This document shows positions 60,232-64,000 of a DNA stretch of 64,000 nucleotides, one piece after another. The position numbers were made by a program, and so were the translations under genes. The DNA is taken from NCBI RefSeq assembly GCF_014673215.1, contig NZ_JACWMS010000001.1, forward strand, positions 372,001 to 436,000. Direction: 5' to 3'. A model generated the notes under the pieces. That model had not been told where the DNA came from. It searched no databases and saw only the letters and a list, made by a program, of their open reading frames with translations. This DNA comes from Gordonia hankookensis. Its GTDB lineage: Bacteria > Actinomycetota > Actinomycetes > Mycobacteriales > Mycobacteriaceae. Every line of letters begins with the position of its first letter. The first letter of the stretch is position 1.

Positions 60232-61017
60232 CTAGATGATCTTCTGCGACACCAGGTATTCGGCGACCTTGGTGCCGCCGTCACCTTCGTCGGTGACGCG
60301 CTCACCGGCGGTCTTCGGCGGCTTCGGATTCGATGCGGTCACCTCGGTGCCTGCGTGCTCGAGACCCACGTCGGTGGCCTCGACGTCGATCTCCGCGAGG
60401 GTGACGACCTGAACTTCCTTCTTCTTGGCGGCCATGATGCCCTTGAAGGACGGGAAGCGCGGCTCGTTGATCTTCTCGTTGACACTCACGATCGCCGGCA
60501 ACTGCGCCTCGATGTGGAAGATGCCGTCGTCGGTCTCGCGCTCACCGGTGAGGGTCTCGCCCTCCAGGGTCAGCTTGCGCAGATGGGTGAGGTGCGGGAG
60601 TTCCAGGTATTCGGCGATCATCGCGGGGATCGCGCCGACCCGTCCGTCGGTGGCCTCGTTGCCCGCGATGACCAGCTCGACACCCTCCACCGTGCCGAGG
60701 GCGCGCGCCAGGACGTATGCGGTCTGAACCGCATCCGAGCCGTGCAGCTGATCGTCCTTGATGTGGATGGCCTTGTCGGCGCCCATGGACAGGGCCTTGC
60801 GGATCGCCTCGGTCGCGCGCTCGGGACCGGCGGTCAGCACGGTCACCTCGCCACCGTCGGCCTCCTTGATCTTCAGGGCCTCTTCGACCGCGCGCTCGTT
60901 GATCTCGTCGAGAACGGCGTCAGCGGCTTCGCGATCCAGGGTGAAGTCACCGTCGGTAAGCTTGCGCTCGGACCATGTGTCGGGAACCTGCTTGATCAGA
61001 ACGACAATGTTTGTCAT
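60232..61017 (-). CDS. etfB: Electron transfer flavoprotein beta subunit
   Basis: The 261-residue EtfB has MTNIVVLIKQVPDTWSERKL at its start, ADKAIHIKDDQLHGSDAVQT and the recognition-loop region LPHLTHLRKLTLEGETLTG. ATG 61017 is used; the frame is open upstream through two related 16-base repeats that lie in the promoter region and are probably regulatory. It heads the etfBA operon. Confidence 0.96.
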   Translation of the reverse strand: MTNIVVLIKQVPDTWSERKLTDGDFTLDREAADAVLDEINERAVEEALKIKEADGGEVTVLTAGPERATEAIRKALSMGADKAIHIKDDQLHGSDAVQTAYVLARALGTVEGVELVIAGNEATDGRVGAIPAMIAEYLELPHLTHLRKLTLEGETLTGERETDDGIFHIEAQLPAIVSVNEKINEPRFPSFKGIMAAKKKEVQVVTLAEIDVEATDVGLEHAGTEVTASNPKPPKTAGERVTDEGDGGTKVAEYLVSQKII

Positions 61018-61053
61018 GGGTCTGCGTCGACCTCCTGCGTCGGTTTCTCCCAC

Positions 61054-61069
61054 CTTACTGCCGAGTAAG
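61054..61069. promoter_or_regulatory. Palindrome upstream of etfBA
   Basis: CTTACT-GCCG-AGTAAG is a perfect 6-bp inverted repeat 37 bases before the etfB start. A related imperfect site, CGTTAGCTCGGTAAG, lies at 61095-61109. Both have the look of TetR-family operators used in lipid metabolism; a possible -10 (TAAAGT) lies between them on the minus strand. Confidence 0.65.
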
Positions 61070-61076
61070 TTGGGTT

Positions 61077-61092
61077 CGGTCTCCCCCACTTT
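61077..61092. repeat. Direct repeat near the etfB promoter (second copy at 61041-61056)
   Basis: CGGTCTCCCCCACTTT (61077-61092) and CGGTTTCTCCCACCTT (61041-61056) match at 13 of 16 positions, 36 bases apart, and bracket the palindrome. The role is unknown. Confidence 0.5.
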
Positions 61093-61218
61093 AGCGTTAG
61101 CTCGGTAAGCACAAAACATCGACTACCTCACATAACGCGCCGACTGGGGCAACCGACGAATCGTGGCCCACCGCGATACACGCGATGGGCCACGACAGCC
61201 GAGGGGTCGCCGGACCCG

Positions 61219-62343
61219 TCAGACGCCGACCAGCGAGTGCTCGGTCGACCGCTCGTCGGCCTCGATTTCACGGACGAGGGGCAACACACGCTTGCCGAAG
61301 TATTCGACTTCCTCCTGGAAGTGCAGGAACCCCGCCAGAATGAGGTCGACGCCACGCTTCCGGTAGGCCACGATGCGCTCGGCGATCTGATCCGGGGTGC
61401 CGATCAGTCCGGTGCGGAATCCGTCGTTGTACTGCACGAGATCCTCGAATGAGGAGTCCGCCCACATCCCGGTGTTGGTGGACGTGGAATTACCGGCCTG
61501 CCGGACGGCGTCCCGGAACCCCTCGACCGCGGGACGATTCGCTTTCTCCACGATCTCCCGCAAGGTGTCCCGGGCCTCCTTCTCGGTGTCCCGGGCGATG
61601 ATGAAACCGTTCAGCCCGAACTTCACCTCACGACCGACCTCTCGTGCGGACGCCTGGACGTCGATCAGCTGCTCGGTCACCCCGTCGAAGTCCTTGCCGT
61701 TGGAGAAGTACCAGTCCGAGTGCCGACCGCCGTTGCGGCGCGCGGCCAACGAATTCCCGCCCTGGAAGAGCTCCGGGTTCGGGCGGGCCGGGGTGTTCAG
61801 CGGCTTGGGCTTGAGCGTGAAGTCATGGATGCGGTAGAAATCGCCCCGGAAATCCACGTTGTCCTCGGTCCAGATCTTGCGCAGGACCTGCAGGAACTCC
61901 GCACTTCGCCGATACCGTTCGTCGTGCTCCAGCCATGGTTCGCCGAGGTGGGTGAACTCGTCCTTGAACCAGCCGCTCACCACGTTGACCGCGAAACGAC
62001 CTCCTGAGAGCTGATCGGCAGTGGCACCGAGCTTCGCGAGCACCGCAGGCTGCCACAGGCCGGGATGGACCGCAGCGATCACCTTCAGGCGCTGGGTCGC
62101 CAGGAGCAGCGCAAGACTGAAACTCGTTGATTCATGCTGGAATTCGGCGCCGTAGCTGGCCTCGTAGCGGACCTGGGACAGCGCATACTCGAAGCCGTTC
62201 TCCTCGGCCGTCTGCGCCAGCCGCACGTTGTAGTCGTAGTCCCAGCTCGTCCGCTGTTCGATGTCGCTGGTGACGAGTCCGCCGCTCACATTGGGGACCC
62301 AGTAGGCGAACGTGATCTCGTCGGAAACCGATTCGGTGGTCAT
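61219..62343 (-). CDS. sfnG: FMNH2-dependent dimethylsulfone monooxygenase
   Basis: SfnG oxidises dimethylsulfone to methanesulfinate with FMNH2 and O2, supplying sulfur when sulfate is scarce. The 374-residue bacterial-luciferase-family protein keeps SfnG landmarks: FAYWVPNVSGGLV, RTSWDYDYN, EYALSQVRYEASYGAEFQHE, GRFAVNVVSGWFKDEF and EPWLEHDERYRRS, and DLVQYNDGFRTGLIGTP. ATG 62343 has AGGAGG 13 bases upstream, rather far; TTG 62355 is too close. The partner FMN reductase is not in the window. Confidence 0.9.
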   Translation of the reverse strand: MTTESVSDEITFAYWVPNVSGGLVTSDIEQRTSWDYDYNVRLAQTAEENGFEYALSQVRYEASYGAEFQHESTSFSLALLLATQRLKVIAAVHPGLWQPAVLAKLGATADQLSGGRFAVNVVSGWFKDEFTHLGEPWLEHDERYRRSAEFLQVLRKIWTEDNVDFRGDFYRIHDFTLKPKPLNTPARPNPELFQGGNSLAARRNGGRHSDWYFSNGKDFDGVTEQLIDVQASAREVGREVKFGLNGFIIARDTEKEARDTLREIVEKANRPAVEGFRDAVRQAGNSTSTNTGMWADSSFEDLVQYNDGFRTGLIGTPDQIAERIVAYRKRGVDLILAGFLHFQEEVEYFGKRVLPLVREIEADERSTEHSLVGV

Positions 62344-62602
62344 GGCAGTGGTCAATCCTCCTGATTGCGGGCACGACAAGGCCCACACCTGTTGTGTGTC
62401 AAGCGAAGTGGAGTTCGCGATGTCGTTCGCGGAGGCACCGGGCCGGCATCCGTCGCCTTGTCTGACCATGTCAGCACCCGGCGGTCGAGCGGGTCAACGA
62501 TAGGTTCAGGATGAACCAAACGAGCGCCAGGAGTGCGTTGGCCAGGCCGTCCGGGGAGAACACCCTCCGGTCGCCGTGACAGGGGGCACTAGTCTCGTGG
62601 GG

Positions 62603-63370
62603 ATGAGCGAGTCACACGAGACCCTCGCGTTGACGGGCGAGCGAACCGTCCCCGGTATCGCCGAGGAGAACTACTGGTTCCGGCGGCACGAGATCGCCTA
62701 CGCCCACGTCCTCGACCACTGTTCGGGTGCGGACGTACTCGAGGCCGGCTCGGGCGAGGGATACGGGGCGGCGATGCTGGCCGCCAGCGCACGCTCGGTG
62801 ACCTGCGTCGACTACGACACCAGCGCCGTCGAACACACGCGGCGCAGGTATCCGGAGCTGACCGTCCACCACGGCAATCTGATCGACCTCCCACTCCCCG
62901 ACCACTCCGTCGACATCGTGGTGAACTTCCAGGTCATCGAGCATCTCTGGGATCAGCCGGCATTCATCGCCGAATGCCGACGCGTCCTGCGCCCGGGTGG
63001 GCGGCTGTTCATCTCCACACCGAACCGCATCACCTTCTCCCCCGGTCGCGACACCCCGCTCAACCCGTTCCACACCCGCGAACTCGACGCCGTCGAGATG
63101 ACCGGCCTGCTCTCCGACGGCGGATTCGACGTGACGACGCTGTCCGGGGTGTACCACGGCCCGCGGCTGGTCGCGCTCGACGAGAAGTGGGGTGGTTCGC
63201 TGATCGACGCCCAGATCGAGCGAGCGCTGGCGGGCGAACCGTGGCCTGACGACCTCTCGGGTGACGTCGCGGCGGTCGCCACCGACGACTTCACCGTCCT
63301 CGATCCGGCTCGGGACGGTGTCGACATCGACGCCAGCCTCGACCTCTTCGCCGTCGCCGTCCGACCCTGA
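62603..63370 (+). CDS. SAM-dependent methyltransferase (Rv3030-like, MGLP locus)
   Basis: The 255-residue class I methyltransferase has motif I DVLEAGSGEGYGAAM (44-58), the acidic CVDYDTSA and the post-motif VNFQVIEHLWD. Rv3030 occupies this place in M. tuberculosis beside GH57 and GT genes for methylglucose lipopolysaccharide, so sugar O-methylation is the likely job. TAGTCT (62590-62595) lies seven bases before ATG 62603, an exact leaderless arrangement. Confidence 0.88.
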   Translation: MSESHETLALTGERTVPGIAEENYWFRRHEIAYAHVLDHCSGADVLEAGSGEGYGAAMLAASARSVTCVDYDTSAVEHTRRRYPELTVHHGNLIDLPLPDHSVDIVVNFQVIEHLWDQPAFIAECRRVLRPGGRLFISTPNRITFSPGRDTPLNPFHTRELDAVEMTGLLSDGGFDVTTLSGVYHGPRLVALDEKWGGSLIDAQIERALAGEPWPDDLSGDVAAVATDDFTVLDPARDGVDIDASLDLFAVAVRP

Positions 63371-63386
63371 TCGGCGGCCGCCCCCG

Positions 63387-64000
63387 ATGACCACCCGCTC
63401 CGATTCCCCCGTACCCGGCCGATTCACGTTGGTCCTGCACTCCCATCTGCCATGGCTGGCCAACCACGGCCGGTGGCCGGTCGGTGAGGAATGGCTCTAT
63501 CAGTCCTGGGCCGGTTCCTACCTGCCGCTGTTCGCGATGCTGCGCCGGCTTGCCGACGACGGAGCACTGGATCAACTGTCACTCGGCATCACGCCGGTGC
63601 TGGCCGCACAACTCGACGATCCGCACTGCGGCTCGTCGATGCACGAATGGCTCGCCGACTGGCAACTCCGTGCGGTCGAGGCGGCGATCTCGCCCGACCC
63701 GTCGCGTCGCACACTGGGCAGTCGCGAGTACCTCGCGGCAGCGGATGCGATGACCGAGTTCGAGACTCACTGGCGGCACGGCGCGAGCCCGCAGATCCGC
63801 ACACTCGCCTCGTCCGGCGTCGTGGAGATCCTGGGCGGCCCGCTGGCCCATCCCTTCGCCCCGCTCCTCGACCGTCGGCTTCGGCGGTTCTCGCTGGCCG
63901 AGGGGCTCGACGACGCGCGAGCACGGTGGGCGGCTCGTCCGGCGGGCATCTGGGCCCCGGAATGTGCGTTCGACCCGGGAATGGAGACCGAGTACGCCGC
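63387..64000 (+). CDS. Glycoside hydrolase family 57 (1,4-alpha-glucan branching-type), partial
   Basis: 204 residues are visible before the right edge. The N-terminus FTLVLHSHLPWLANHGRWPV and the nucleophile motif IWAPECAF (E192) are those of GH57 branching enzymes/amylases; EILGGPLAHPFAPLL is a further family block. The M. tuberculosis homologue Rv3031 is linked to methylglucose lipopolysaccharide assembly. ATG 63387 is 16 bases after the methyltransferase stop, so the two are co-transcribed. Confidence 0.9.
   Translation, partial: MTTRSDSPVPGRFTLVLHSHLPWLANHGRWPVGEEWLYQSWAGSYLPLFAMLRRLADDGALDQLSLGITPVLAAQLDDPHCGSSMHEWLADWQLRAVEAAISPDPSRRTLGSREYLAAADAMTEFETHWRHGASPQIRTLASSGVVEILGGPLAHPFAPLLDRRLRRFSLAEGLDDARARWAARPAGIWAPECAFDPGMETEYA

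Overview
The window comes from a high-GC, mycolic-acid-type actinobacterium, most likely Gordonia or a close relative. The evidence is the GC-rich third-codon bias, a HupB with a long Lys/Ala tail, the LeuCD/IclR arrangement, and a gene order that follows, with insertions, the Mycobacterium tuberculosis stretch from about Rv2974c to Rv3031 as I recall it. No phage, IS element, CRISPR array or rRNA operon is visible. Two tRNA genes are present.

Left part (1-25 kb): DAK2/fatty-acid-kinase-like gene (cut by the left edge), rpmB, crotonase, ung, gamma-carbonic anhydrase, thiL, Lrp-type effector-domain protein, DUF3515, gpsA, cofC/fbiD (F420 synthesis), ppk, mutT1, hupB, leuD-leuC with a divergent IclR regulator, an F420/FMN split-barrel protein, tRNA-Glu(CUC) and tRNA-Gln(CUG), gltX, an alpha/beta hydrolase-FAH pair, an MFS exporter, a GntR-DUF1648 pair, and the serA-leuB operon.

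Middle part (24.5-38.3 kb): a secreted trypsin-like protease; a four-gene cassette with an EspC/WXG100-like small protein and a 430-residue effector-like protein; ilvB-ilvN-ilvC behind a branched-chain-amino-acid leader peptide and attenuator; a PH-domain protein; ilvD; DoxX; an lppZ-like lipoprotein; and a Sec-exported TNT-type (NAD+ glycohydrolase) toxin overlapping a putative immunity gene.

Right part (38-64 kb): gatB, pspC, pfkA, a NarL-type two-component system, a secreted phospholipase A2/Abhydrolase_9 pair, gatA-gatC, an ACT protein, ligA, YjbR, a second MFS carrier, iscS-mnmA-MetE-like protein, an alcohol dehydrogenase-DUF4334 pair, an OlsB/OlsA-like acyltransferase pair, etfB-etfA, sfnG, and the start of the methylglucose lipopolysaccharide locus (methyltransferase and GH57).

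Themes: (i) most of the leucine/isoleucine/valine pathway is spread over 20 kb, with at least two visible control systems: an operator shared by the leuCD/iclR intergenic region and a distant MFS promoter, and the ilvB attenuator; (ii) gltX, gatCAB, tRNA-Glu and tRNA-Gln together imply indirect Gln-tRNA synthesis; (iii) a large share of genes have a -10 hexamer 6-9 bases before the start codon, which indicates leaderless mRNAs; (iv) three accessory insertions carry secreted or toxin-like proteins.
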